NCBI GenBank assembly: GCA_038373885.1
Contig: JAWZYV010013280.1
Coordinates: 86,633 to 150,632 of the forward strand
Length of the DNA: 64,000 nucleotides
Direction of reading: 5' to 3'
Origin: Cheiracanthium punctorium
Lineage: Eukaryota; Arthropoda; Arachnida; Araneae; Cheiracanthiidae
Both the position numbers and the translations under genes were made by a program. The notes under the pieces are model-generated. The model did not search any database. It was not told the origin of the DNA and worked only from the letters and a program-made list of their open reading frames with translations. This document shows positions 1 through 11,208 of this stretch, one piece after another; position 1 is the first letter of the stretch; every line of letters starts with the position of its first letter.

Positions 1-1217
1 TCAAGGAATCATTCTAAAGCAGTTTCGTAGTCCATATATACAACGAACACAAAATCATATGCAAAACAGGATTGAGTAGATATATCCAATAAATAGAAAT
101 CCAAACAATGATAAAAATGAAAGTTAAAATGGAATTAGATGGAGTAAAACAATGGGTAGCAAGCGTCGGCTATACTCGTCAGGCCCCACGAACCGAATAC
201 TTATTACCAAGATAAAAAACTAAATAGCAGGATTTCAATTTAGTTACTTAGCACAAAGAAAGCTAAATATGTAACTACGGGGATATCCTGTTAAAAAGTA
301 ATCAAAGACATACACTGTTTAAAAGTAATTATGAAGACAAAAATGGAGACGAAGAGACCAAAAGTATTAAGCTTGAAAACATGGCTCAACCATGGAGCTG
401 TTGCTAATTGAAGAGGAAAATATATACGTTTGCAGAATAATTGGAGAAAAGTTGAACAAAAAGTAAAAAGTAATAGTTAATAAAAAATAAATAAAATAGT
501 AATAATAATTATAATAATAATAAAAAGAAATAAAAATTGGAGTAAATTAAAATAATCTGGTAAAAATTAAAAGTTAAAAAAAAGAGTAAATTAAAATAAA
601 CTCTAAATATTAATATTAATAAGAAGAAATATTAGCATGATATATATGATGGTTATAATATTTTAAAGGGATATATCTAACTACTTAAAGTAGCTCACTA
701 TTCGTGTTATATGCCTAGTGATATTTCAGAGATTTTATTAATTAAAAGAAGAGCATTTAAATGATACCTATGATCATTAGTTCATTTGTACTTTTTTTTA
801 AACAATAAACAAGTACAAATGTAAACTCATAGTGCTGTTTTTTTTTCAATAAAACATGTACTAAAAAACCGGGATTTTATCGAACTTTTATTACTATTAT
901 TATTATTATTATTTTAATAAGCAAACCAGCTACCAAACCCCAACCTCTCCAACCAAGAATTCCCAGAAAGGACACATGTTTATAGAAATGCTAATTGCAA
1001 CTAGGAAATAGAATCGAATTTAGAAATTTTCTAGGATTATTATATCTTAAAGCAATATAATACAGTGAAGATATATTATCAGGCTTATAATTACTTGTAC
1101 AAAGAGACAGTACTCTATACAGATGATTAGCTATAATATTTCTAAATACAGATATATTCATGCATGAGGTAAAATCTGTGAAACTAATTACATTGAAAGG
1201 AAATGCGTCTTTTTTAT
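1..1217. other. AT-rich filler, no gene seen
   Basis: The stretch is strongly AT-rich, with A-rich runs and short (TAA)n/(TTA)n tracts, for example around 480-600 and 885-915. I see no open frame of useful length, no transposon end and no RNA gene in it. Confidence 0.7.
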
Positions 1218-1221
1218 TGTA

Positions 1222-2490
1222 TACTAGCTGAAGTACCCGTTCTTCGCACGGGAATGAATGGACTTTTTGATATTACGATTTGTGGTGATTACTATTCATT
1301 GTAATAAACAGATATAGCAAAGTGGATATCGCGTTATATTGTGTCCAATAATCATGCATACCGAATTGCAAGGCAATCGTTTGTACGGTGCAGAAGGCCA
1401 TGCGGCGTAGCGCAATCTAGTGGCGAGTTTTAGCAAAACGGATACGGCGAAAATATTTTTCGCATTCAGATATCGATGTATACGAATTTTCATGACTATC
1501 GGCTGGACAGTCCTGAAGTTCATGTGTTGACGCGACATCTAGTGGCAAGTTATAGGAAAATGGATAGCGCCAAACTCTTCCCCGTGTTCAAATATCTATG
1601 TATACCTATTTTCATAGCGATCATTTGCACAGTCAAGAAGTGATACACTGCAGGGCCATCTAGTGGTTCAATAAAGTAATGATTTGCTACAGCGCCGTCA
1701 AGTGGCGAGTTATAGCAAAATGGATAACGCCAAAGTATTCTCATTGTTCAAATAGCTATGTATACTGATTTTCATAGCGACCGTGTTCAACTATCTATGT
1801 ATACCAATTTTCATAACGATCATTTGCACAGTCAAGAAGTGATACACTGCAGGGCCATCTAGTAGTTAATTAAAGTAATGATTTGCTACAGCGCCGTCAA
1901 GTGGCGAGTTATAGCAAAATGGATAACGCCAAAATATTCTCATTGTTCAAATAGCTATGTATACTGATTTTCATAGCGACCGTTTGAATGGTCAAGAATT
2001 TGGCCTGCTGCAGCGTCATCTAGTGGCGAGTTAAAATAATAATGCATTGCAGTGTCATCTAGTGGTGAGTAACATCAAAAGGAACGCAGTTAGAATATAT
2101 TCTTCGTGCTCAAATGTGTAAGTATAAAAAATTATATGCCGTTCGGTCGAACGGTATAGAAGTTGATGCTTTTCAGCGCCATTTAGCGGCAAGTTACAGC
2201 AAAATGGATAGTGAAAAATATTCTCCGTGTTCTAATATTCGCGTGTACCAAATTTCATCGAAATCGGTTGGACGATATTCGCATAGCAAACGGCTAAACG
2301 GAATAGAATTCGACGTTCTGCTGCGCCACCTGGTGGCAAGTTAGAGGAAAACGGATAGCATAAAAAGCTTCTCAATGATAAAAGACTTAGGTGAACCAAA
2401 TTTCATGGTGCAACGGTGCTCAACGGTGCTGGAGTTTTTCAACCTCATACACCCATACCAACATTCATTTTTATCTATAACCAGTGTCAT
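1222..2490 (+). mobile_element. Non-autonomous element made of degenerate internal repeats
   Basis: The left edge is a recognisable phrase, ACTAGCTGAAGTACCCG, and the right edge is a run of spaced CATACACCCATACCA-type tetramers followed by a T-rich ATTTTTATCTATA tail. The same two edge types bound the element at 12826-14312. Between them lie about ten degenerate repeats of roughly 40-160 bp. Each holds a GCCATCTAGTGGCGAG-type motif, and most are followed by a GTTATAGCAAAATGGATA-type stretch and a phrase like ACCAAATTTCATCGAAATC. There is no coding capacity. Tails of this style occur in widespread arthropod non-LTR or related non-autonomous families, but I cannot assign the superfamily from sequence alone. 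Edges are approximate. Confidence 0.5.
1618..1985 (+). repeat. 199-bp tandem duplication inside the repeat element
   Basis: The segment starting at 1618 (CGATCATTTGCACAG) recurs at 1817 with only a few substitutions over about 165 bases, so the period is 199 bp. Each unit contains two CTCF-like motifs, at 1655 and 1694 in the first and 1854 and 1893 in the second. The high identity compared with the other internal repeats marks this as a later duplication event. Confidence 0.8.
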
Positions 2491-3231
2491 TATATATCCC
2501 AGTCTCAAATAAAATCCAGTTTCAAATCTAATCCTCGCCAAAGTGCCAACATACGCCATTTTGCAAGCGTTTTTTCAGGAAATCATTCGAAGTATTGACT
2601 TAGCAGCAATAATATATGGGAAATGGTTCGACCGCGAAAAAGTAAAGCAAGCCTTTATTTGAAAAGTTGAATCCCTTAATACAGCCGAATTTTTTTAAAA
2701 TTATCAACTATAACGTGTTTTATTCATCATTACTCCGATGTACTAAATGAGAAGATTTCAATTTTCTGAAATTTGGCGGAATTCCCCCAACTTAAATCAA
2801 TGTACTCATTTGGCGAGAATTCTGGAGATAGATCAATTGAAATCCCTTAATAACTGCATTATTTCTTCACGGATCATTAAAATTTAACGCTGTATTCTAA
2901 TAAAACCTTTGCACTTGTTTTCAAAAATCTATTTCCTTAAGCTCTCAATAAATTGCGCCAAGCCGAAATCTGTGCAAACCGCTAGAACTCACTTTCAAAA
3001 AATCGGCAATTGAGCCATTTTATTTTTTCGCCAAACTAAAATAATTTACCTATTAGCCTCGGAAATCTTCAATTCTTATTGTTTTGCGTGTAAAGCATTA
3101 CATTCCTGCTCTGATTTCCCATGCACACAATATTATAATTTTAAAAAAAAATAGTCTTACGAATATAAACTAACAAAAAAAATCATTATTATTCTTTTAT
3201 TTTTACTTTGAGAATTTAAAACATTTTATTC
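2491..3231. other. AT-rich filler, no gene seen
   Basis: AT-rich DNA with no open frame, transposon terminus or RNA gene that I could recognise. Confidence 0.65.
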
Positions 3232-3745
3232 TGCAAAATCGCCACACATGGCAACCACGATCCTTATTTCACACTTTTTTCACTACAGGGGTTACAATTA
3301 CGGAAAGCTTTTTGCGTGAATAGCATAAAAAATCTCTTAAATTCCGGGAACGGGTGGACTTTCAAAGTTTTAAAGTGGACTATGATTTATTCTATATTAT
3401 TTTACATATCTGTGCTAAATTTCAGGCCGATTGGTCCATTTTTGTGGATTTGTATACGAACGACATTTTATTCGGCAAAATCGCCACACATGGCAACCAC
3501 GATCCTTATTTCACACTTTTTTCACTACAGGAGTTACAATTACGGAAAGATTTTTGCGTGAAGAGCATAAAAAATCTCTTAAATTCCGGGAACGGGTGGA
3601 CTTTCAAAGTTTTAAAGTGGACTATGAGTTATTCTATATTATTTTACATATCTGTACTAAATTTCAGGCCGATAGGTCCATTTTTGTGGATTTGTATACG
3701 AATCAAATCAACAAACAAACAAACAAACAGAATTTCATTTTTATT
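3232..3745 (+). mobile_element. Two-unit tandem-repeat element (242-bp period)
   Basis: Two direct repeats of 242 bp start near 3241 and 3483 (GCCACACATGGCAACC in both). The array is followed by four AACA/CAAA tetramers at 3709-3729 and an ATTTCATTTTTATTGATAAG tail. The architecture, tandem units then a tetranucleotide run then a T-rich tail, is the same as in the elements at 1222 and 12826 although the unit sequence differs. The overlapping 81-, 134- and 142-codon frames simply read through both units and are not genes. Confidence 0.55.
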
Positions 3746-5002
3746 GATAAGATATTAAATGTGAGTTTCTGGTCCTTATTTATTATTAGTTGTAAATCAA
3801 GAAAATTAGTACATTTATTAGGTAGAGGATTTTTAATGAATTCTAGATTATCAGGATAAGTAATAGGCAATTTATCTGTGTCAATATAGTTATCTGTAGC
3901 TATATACTATAAGAAACAATTCTGCAATGGATGCTGGAGCTATACATGTCTATCCTTTTCTCTAGACATGTATGAAGATGCTAAGCTATTAAAAACGCAA
4001 AAAAGAGTATAATAGCTTGAAAAAAGGTATTGCTTTTATTTCTTAATCGAATTATTGAATAAATAATTAGTCAAACTCTGATTTGCGTGTTTAGGAAATT
4101 TTCGTATTTAGAAAAAATACCCCAAGCTATATTTTTGTTTTCAGTTTACAGATACAAAGTTAATTAATTAATTAAATGCACATTTTTTTGGTAATTGTTT
4201 TCTACTATTGTGAATAGTAATATTGAATGAGAATAATTCATTTTTAATTGCTTAAACTACAGTAAATCTATATGACAAAGAAGAGTTAATTTCAGAGTGT
4301 GTAATAATTTATTTTATCAGTGCAAATTCACCCATCCGTTTTCGTCAATAATTTTTTTATTTTTTCGTTTCATTATATTTTTGATAAATTTTCATTAATC
4401 ATTCAAGCAAATTATTTTTCAAGTCAATTCAATCCAATTTTGATACAATTGATTCCAACAGAAGTTCTAACTTTAAACATTTCATTCATTCTCAAACATT
4501 TAAAGTATCAAGGAAAACTAAATGTGCAAATGACAATGCCATGATACGATTTGGGGGAAACTTCACTAAAACATATTCATTTGAGAGCAATGACTCTGTC
4601 GCTGCTCGTTTAATATTAGGATTGAGTACTTGTGTATATTTACGAGATATATACTCAAATAACTCTCATTTTCTACTTCAGCAACCACTTTTATGTTAAG
4701 CTAACTAATTTGAGGGAGAACCTAAGCATTGTTTCCTTTTGATCAGGTAGTAATGTAAGATAGTAAGATAAATATATAATGAAAAACAACTCTTCAGTGG
4801 TAGGTGGTTTTATTTTTTTTTATTCCCTTTTGTCTAGACGTGTATTGATTGAAGTAAAATATTACAAATACGCAAAAAGTGCATTATGGTTACTCAGGGA
4901 AAGATATAATAAACACAAATGAAAGGAACTTTCACTACGGAATTTTTGCATCGAGGAGAATGAACAATATAGATATAAACTTACACACAAACTTACACAT
5001 TA
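3746..5002. other. AT-rich filler, no gene seen
   Basis: Nothing coding is recognised. A small hairpin lies at about 3944-3972 (ACATGTCT ... AGACATGT), and related sequence (CTAGACGTGTATTGA) recurs near 4835, so both may be fragments of one repeat. Confidence 0.6.
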
Positions 5003-5373
5003 CCCTTTAACGCGCAGTGTTCCCGCTCTGGGAACACCAAACTCCGACGTTTTGACTGTTGCCAGTCACGAAGAATAGATTTGATTTCTATAAAAATAGT
5101 TGCGGGTGACATAGCTCGAGGAGAATCCTTTACTTTTTTGCACGTCATTTCCCGTAAAATAATTGTCACGATTATTTTTAACAGCACTGACACCTGCTGA
5201 AAAATGGGCCACGCAGCTGGCTGTGCCCACAGCCAGCTGTCGTCAAAAAAGGGTCTTTAGATCTGTGGCACGCGATGAACATTTCGATCGTCCGCCATCT
5301 TGCTGGTAGTTAAGTCGAGCGATGGCATCGGCTGCCCTTTTTTCAGCATTGGAAAGGGTTGCACCTCAAAGGG
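5003..5373 (-). mobile_element. F1 foldback MITE, copy A
   Basis: This is a TTAA-target, piggyBac-type non-autonomous element. The left end CCCTTTAACGCGCAGTG is preceded by TTAC-like sequence (a decayed TTAA) and the right end reads CTCAAAGGG followed by TTAA at 5374. After the type-1 end comes a single-copy section, then a hairpin core (CAGCTGGCTGTGCC and its complement near 5215-5240) and one long arm. The left long arm is deleted, so it is a shortened copy. Confidence 0.8.
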
Positions 5374-5377
5374 TTAA

Positions 5378-5605
5378 AAAATGTTTTTTTTAATTCAACG
5401 AAATTCTGTTGATTCAAGAAAATTTGGTACGCTCTTTCAGTCGAATAATTTTGTTGGTTTTTAAAAACACTTTTGTTAAATTCAACAGAGCATTTCATTG
5501 AGTAAAAAAAAAAAAAAAAAAAATGCTGTTTCAACGAAAATATTTCTTTGAAATAAAGCAAACCAAAATTTTTTTGAATCAACAAAACATTTTTTTCCGT
5601 GTAGG
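5378..5605. mobile_element. Probable fragment of a small inverted-repeat element
   Basis: The sequence is rich in AATTCAAC and GTTGAATC-type inverted words, with a 19-base A run near 5505-5523 and a right edge ACATTTTTTTCCGTGT. The left edge AAAAATGTTTTTTTT mirrors the right edge but lacks the ACACGG part. It abuts the right TTAA of F1 copy A. Class uncertain. Confidence 0.35.
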
Positions 5606-7223
5606 ATCTCAACGGAATTTTCTGTGAAAGGAACTTCCCATACTTACTTTTCAACAGGGTTGAAAAAAAAAATCTTCATGCTAAAACATCTAGAAATAAA
5701 CTGTTATATAAAACAATAAAACAGCGTTTAAAGACAATTTCTTTGATTCATAGATACGTATACGTACAAAATTGAAAAGGAAAATTCCAAATTTTACAAA
5801 AGCATGATATTTTTATTTCAAAACATATTTATCTGACATCAAATACAGAATGGAAACATTACCATTAAACTTTTTCGCTTCTTTTCATATGTGTCTCGAA
5901 GGAATATGAAACGTTCTGTAAATTTTATTAGTACATGTACTCAAGGGAAGATTTAGTTTTCTTTTGCTGCATGAAAAATGTCTTAAGATTGGATTTTTTT
6001 GTTTTGTAACTTTGCGTTTCAGTGTACATAAATTGAATTTTCAGAACGGTATACAGCCTTTTCAAATGGCATCAGAAGAAAATTGGAAAAGCAGAGTGTG
6101 AACACGTTGCCCAGAGTTAATATTAAAAATAATATTTTAATCTTGAACATAAATTTTATTCTTTGTCAAAAAAGTGCATCACTTATAAGAATACAATACC
6201 ATATTTTGGAATTTTCTAATATTTTCTAAAATGCTAATATGGTATGCACGATATTGTATGGTTATAGCATAAATATTTTTATATGAAGTATTAGATTTTA
6301 ATGAAAACTTGAAGTGTACCGGGAAAGAAAAAAGTTAACCAAAAACTATTATTAGTTTACTATTATATGAATTATCACTGAATGATTCCATTCCAACGAT
6401 TAGATCGAAGATGTTCGTGCTTTCTTCAATCATTAAATATCATAATCAGTTGAAAAAGTATTAGAATGTTAGATCACAAAACAAAATTTCTAAAAGAAAC
6501 TTAAAACTTCTTTACCATGAGAATGAATGAGATAACCCTATTTGTGCGAATTTATATTCTTTTAAATCATTCTTTATGATGTTATTGAAAATTATATTTA
6601 TATATATAAAAAGTAATTTATATTTACAATATACATGTTTTTTAATCATATTCTTCTCTCTTTACGTACATCACATGTTCACTTAATACTTTTATACCTT
6701 GTGTACTCTTTTATAATTGCATAGGTTTTAACTTTTTTTGTCCTCTTCTTCATCTGAAGCAATTTTTAATGGATTTATTTAACAATTCATCGCATTTTTC
6801 AAAGTCTGGACACTCGTAGTTTTGCATCAGTTAAACATTCATAATAAAGAAGTATTATTTTGGTCATAAACTTATACAGAGTGGGCAAAGTAAAACCGGC
6901 CCGGAAAATGGAAATGGAATCCTGATACAGAATGTATCCCTGTTCGTGAACAGAAGCTTCCTCTACAGACAATGTATGAAATCGCATTTTCTGTCCCTAA
7001 CAATCTCCTGCCCCCCCCCCCATTTTTGCCTGATCTCTACCCTAAGGACTTTTACATGTGAGGGCAATTGAAGTGTAAGGTGTACTCAAGTAATCTCCAA
7101 ACACTCGAACAGCTACAGCATAACACTGAAAACGCTGTTGGTGTTATCCCTCAGAGAGAACTGATAGTGTCTCACCGATTGATAAATAAAGCACAGCGCT
7201 GCAGCGACGCCAACAGTGGCCAT
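5606..7223. other. AT-rich filler with an 11-base C run
   Basis: No gene is recognised. A C homopolymer lies at 7011-7021. The segment from 7035 to 7215 is somewhat less AT-rich, but I could not connect it to any known family or frame. Confidence 0.6.
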
Positions 7224-7227
7224 TTAA

Positions 7228-8034
7228 CCCTTTAACGCGCAGTGTTCTTGCTCTGGGAACACCAAACTCTGACGTTTTGACTGTTGCCAGTCACGAAGAA
7301 TAGATTTGATTTCTATAAAAATAATTGCGGGTGACATAGCTCCACGAGAATCCTTTACTTTGTAGCACGTCATTTCCCGTAAAAAAATTGTCAAGATTAT
7401 TTTTAACAGCACTGACATCTGCTGAAAAATGGAAGAATGCGAGAAGAGCTGGATAGATTGCCCAATACTGAAAAAAGGGCAGCCAGCTGTCGTCAATAAA
7501 GGGTCTCTCGAATCGAGATGAGACGGGCTCAGCCCGAGCCCGAAAGCCCGAGCCCGAGCCCGGGCCCGACTCGGGCTCGGGCTCTGTAATTCACGATTGC
7601 GTTCGGGCTCGGGCTCGTGAAAAATTTCTTCTTTATTGATCATACTCCTTGAAACAGATTTTAAAAAGTGATTCATGGGATAAATAGACGTACTTATTTC
7701 AAAAAATAGCGGCACGGGGGACTAGAAGGTGTGTGAAGCTCCAAAATTTATTGTATCCTCTTAATGAAGTAGTTAATTTTATTTGTCTTTAGCTGAAATT
7801 TCGGGCTCGGGCGGGCTCGGGCTCCAACTTTAATAATATTGCTCGGGCTCGGGCGGGCTCGGATTAAAAGTCTTCGGGCTCGGGCTTCAAAAAATGAGCC
7901 CGAACTCATCTCTACTCTCGATCTGTGGCACGTGATGAACGTTTCGATCGTCCGCCATCTTGCTGGTAGTTAAGTCGAGCGATGGCAACGGCTGCCCTTT
8001 TTTCAGCATTGGGAAAGGGTTGCGCCTCAAAGGG
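7228..8034 (-). mobile_element. F1 foldback MITE, copy B, interrupted by a hAT-like insertion
   Basis: Intact TTAA duplications flank it (7224-7227 and 8035-8038). The left end is type 1 (CCCTTTAACGCGCAGTG) and the right end type 2 (GCGCCTCAAAGGG). The single-copy section at 7228-7450 is followed by a short arm remnant and then the long arm 7923-8034. At 7513-7914 the arm is split by another transposon with its own target duplication. The 163-codon minus-strand frame across this region reads mainly through repeats and is not a gene. Confidence 0.88.
7513..7914. mobile_element. GC-rich hAT-like MITE
   Basis: The 402-bp insertion is flanked by 8-bp duplications CTCTCGAA (7505-7512) and CTCTCGAT (7915-7922), one mismatch apart. 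Imperfect terminal inverted repeats read TCGAGATGAG and, on the other strand at the right end, TAGAGATGAG. An 8-bp target and TAGRG-like termini fit the hAT superfamily. Both subterminal regions consist of iterated CGGGCT/AGCCCG hexamers, a sharp contrast with the AT-rich surroundings. No transposase. Confidence 0.72.
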
Positions 8035-8038
8035 TTAA

Positions 8039-8630
8039 TGCGCTTTCTGTAATGATGAGCTGTCTTGTTCATCAAAAGGCTCTATTCTGCAGATACCTTA
8101 GACGTATTTTCTGGGTCAGAATCATTTCGCTCCCCCTGTATATCTGAAGCCTTTGCTAAATGTTTATAAATGTTTAGTCTCTTAAACGCACTTCAAGCAA
8201 TTTTTGCAGTTTTCTTCTCTTTTATTTATATGTATTACTTACAAAATTCTTTAATTGTTTTAAAGTTAAAAAATGTTCAGAATTTCGGTTTGTCTGTCTG
8301 TTCGTGTCTGCGATTAAGTAGGTATCGAATGGTATGAAATTAATATATGTTATTGATATGATATGCTCTGTAATGGATCTTGTTGAAAGTAATGTATGTA
8401 GAATTACGCTTTTTCTTTTTACAAGAAAACCCAATAGAATTAGAATAAATGATGTACTATTAGCGATCATTCTTTAAAATGTATTTTATAGAAATACATG
8501 TGCTTCACGGAGAACGATGTTGGAATCTTTTTGAGTTGTATAAAAGAATGCTCCCTGTCAAAAACTATGTAGCAGCTAGAAGATGAGAATGCTGTGATGG
8601 ACGATAGCAGGAGCATTCAAAGACCATTTC
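8039..8630. other. AT-rich filler, no gene seen
   Basis: No gene, RNA or transposon end recognised between F1 copy B and the inverted-repeat element that starts at 8631. Confidence 0.6.
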
Positions 8631-10333
8631 GGGAAGGTGGTGTACCTTGGAGGCACATGATTGTGCAGCCACCAGAAGAGATAAATTTAAGCTAAAATAT
8701 TAGTTGCATATATTTATTACTAGCGGCTCATGGGAAGTTGTTCTATGACTGATCAACACACGTGTTGCTGATGTAAAAACCAAAGTTTGTTTTTTGCATC
8801 AAAAAGTTACATTTCAAGGACATATTATTTTTCTTCCATAACTGTAAGTCTTAAATTTTGTTTTGAACTAATAACACCGGTCAACACGATTTCTGGGTCT
8901 GACTTCTACATGTTAAATAACATATGTATAATACTACATGTATAATAACTACATGTAAATATAATAACTACATGTATAATAACATATAAATGTAAAATAA
9001 TAAGAAATTTATGTCTAAAAGTGAATATTTTTCGTATTTCTTTTATCTTCGTATGAGCAAATAGTAATACAAACAAATAATAATGTTACAAATAATACTA
9101 CAAATAATACTACAAGCAATACTACAGAGTTACAAATAATAATACAGTTTACTTTCGGGTTAATAAAAGTGCTGCCATCTTTCGTTTATGAAATAAATTA
9201 AAATATACTTATCGCCGTAAATCAGACAAAAGCAAATTTTAAGAACTAAAAATGAAAATTTAAGTGTTTTTTAATGTCTAGAATCAGAATTTAAGCATGA
9301 GAACAGAAACCCCAAGAAAAAAAATTTTTGTTGTTGTTGTTGACCGGTGTAATCACAAGTTTAAAAGCATGCTTTCAGCTACATTTGTGTACATTTGAAA
9401 ATGGTTAACTCTTAACATAATAAGATATGGCCATTTTGTAAAACACTTGCTTGTAGTGTACCTTGAAGGTAGCTAATGTTGTATACCTTGGAGGTACCAT
9501 CAAGGTACACTTCCAAAATTTATTAATAATTATGAGTAAAAGTTGTTAGAAAGTATTTATTTACTTTAATAACCAAAGTGCTGGTCAAATAAGCTTAAAT
9601 CTAAATGTACGACTGTTAAATTCCTGAAGTTTTAAACCTAGATATAAATTCAAAAACACAATTATTTGAGATTTGTATTATACAGTAAATAAATATTTTA
9701 ATAAATATATTAATAATTATTTATATATTATTGTTTCATGAATAATATTTCTTTCAATTTTTAACGCTTTGCATTTTTAGAAAAATTTGCACTTTGCAAT
9801 TTTGAAAATTACCATTTGGCATAAGTTTAGATCACCTGAACGTGGAATAGAACTAAATAGGTTACACATAAAAGGGAAGATATTAAACAGGGTTATTTTT
9901 ATTTAACTAAACTTTGTTTTATGCCTTAACTATTCCAACTTTATTATTTTAGTTATATGAACAATTTTATGTTTAAAAAAACTGTAAATTTAAAATTAAT
10001 TAGATTAATATTAGCCCAAAGTAGGCCTATGCAAAGTCAGATTACTGTAAACAAATAATAAACCAACTTTCCTCGTGCTGTGTAGTACACCATCTGTTAA
10101 AAATAAATACCTGCAAGGTACACCACTGGTGTGTACCTTGGCTGTATTGTAAGCTATTTTTTAAATAATTAAAAATGAGTGTAGATATGTATTTGGACAT
10201 TTTATAAAAATATATATAACTCCTGATATTCTTTAAATTATGAAAAAAAAATGTTTTACTGATATTTTCCAAACACTTTTTTTTTTGTAAAAAATCAAAG
10301 TTTGAAAATACCTCCAAAGTACACCACCTTCCC
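8631..10333. mobile_element. 1.7-kb inverted-repeat element of unclear superfamily
   Basis: The termini are inverted repeats of about 23 bp: GGGAAGGTGGTGTACCTTGG at 8631 and its near-perfect complement ending in CACCACCTTCCC at 10333. The interior is AT-rich and repeats GTACCTTGGAGG-type words in both orientations, near 9458-9520 and 10115-10142, a pattern expected of transposase-binding subterminal repeats. No coding frame of transposase size is present and I could not define a target duplication, so the class stays open. Confidence 0.5.
8874..9350. mobile_element. Possible nested inverted-repeat element
   Basis: ACACCGGTCAACA near 8874 and the inverse TGTTGTTGACCGGTGT ending at 9350 form a pair of inverted termini inside the larger element. 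They bound an AT-rich interior with short ATAATACTACA-type tandem words at 9065-9145. No target duplication is clear. Confidence 0.4.
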
Positions 10334-10497
10334 CTACAAAGAAGAGGAAATTGGTCGTTGAGTCTTTTCGACGACGGTAGCGTACATGTTAACAACACTT
10401 TAAATAGTAATGTAAGCACTAACAAGATTGTGTTTTATAACTGACACATTTCGTATGATTTATTTTTCTTATTTAATAAGGAACAAATATATATATA

Positions 10498-10653
10498 CAG
10501 TTGAACCCGCTTAATGGAATATACCGCTTATTGTAATGAATTTTCCATATACCAAACCGTAATTATCAGTCAAAGCAATCCCGGATAATGAAATATCCCA
10601 CTTATTAGAATTTTTCATGGTAAACTGGCTATATCATTAAGCAGGTTCGACAG
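10498..10653. mobile_element. pogo-like MITE
   Basis: A 156-bp element flanked by TA on both sides, with inverted termini CAGTTGAACCCGCTTAATG on the left and CATTAAGCAGGTTCGACAG on the right. TA targets and CAGTYGAACC-type ends are typical of pogo/Tigger-derived MITEs. A second, inverted and partly eroded copy lies at 21075-21224. Confidence 0.7.
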
Positions 10654-10655
10654 TA

Positions 10656-11204
10656 TACTACCTATCATAAATACATTTTGTAGCACATGACACATTTTTA
10701 AGTCAATTAAAGTCCGAGCAGCCAAGAATATTAAGGACTTTTCCATTTTGATGTAAAGAATGAAGTAAATACCAATGATTAAACGGTGGGATTTCTTTCA
10801 TTTATTGTTATTATAGGCTGTCATAATTCTGATCAATTGCTCGTACTGTTTTGACAACTAAGCATGTTGAAAGATATACTACATGACATCATATATCATC
10901 GCCTTGTACTTAAACTATGAGCTCTTTTCTTTTGTTACTCTAAACGATGGGAAAGTAATTTTCTTATACGTAGAATTTATATGATCCATCATGCTTTGAT
11001 GCATGAGACAAGATAATTTATTATGAGCTTTGGAGGATCTATCTCAAGCAAAGTGTGATGAATGAATACATTTTTTGAAATTATGTAATGCTTATGTAAA
11101 TAATTGAAATTATTACTTGATATTCTTAAGCCATTGTTATTAGCTCTTTTTAAAGATAAATACAAGTTGCGCTGTTAGCCGTAGGCCATATTCACCTAAC
11201 TACC
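10656..11204. other. AT-rich filler, no gene seen
   Basis: No gene or recognised repeat between the pogo-like MITE and F1 copy C. Confidence 0.6.
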
Positions 11205-11208
11205 TTAA

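Noticed and set aside
3316..3859. Overlapping 81-, 134- and 142-codon frames
   Set aside because: All read through a 242-bp tandem repeat in different frames, so the similarity between them is only the DNA repeat.
6880..6990. Possible transposon terminus CAGAGTGGGCAAAGTAAAACC
   Set aside because: No inverted partner or target duplication was found within several kilobases.
7224..7715. 163-codon minus-strand open frame with Arg/Ala/Ser-rich repeats
   Set aside because: It reads through F1 copy B and the CGGGCT-rich hAT-like insertion; the repeats come from the iterated hexamer.
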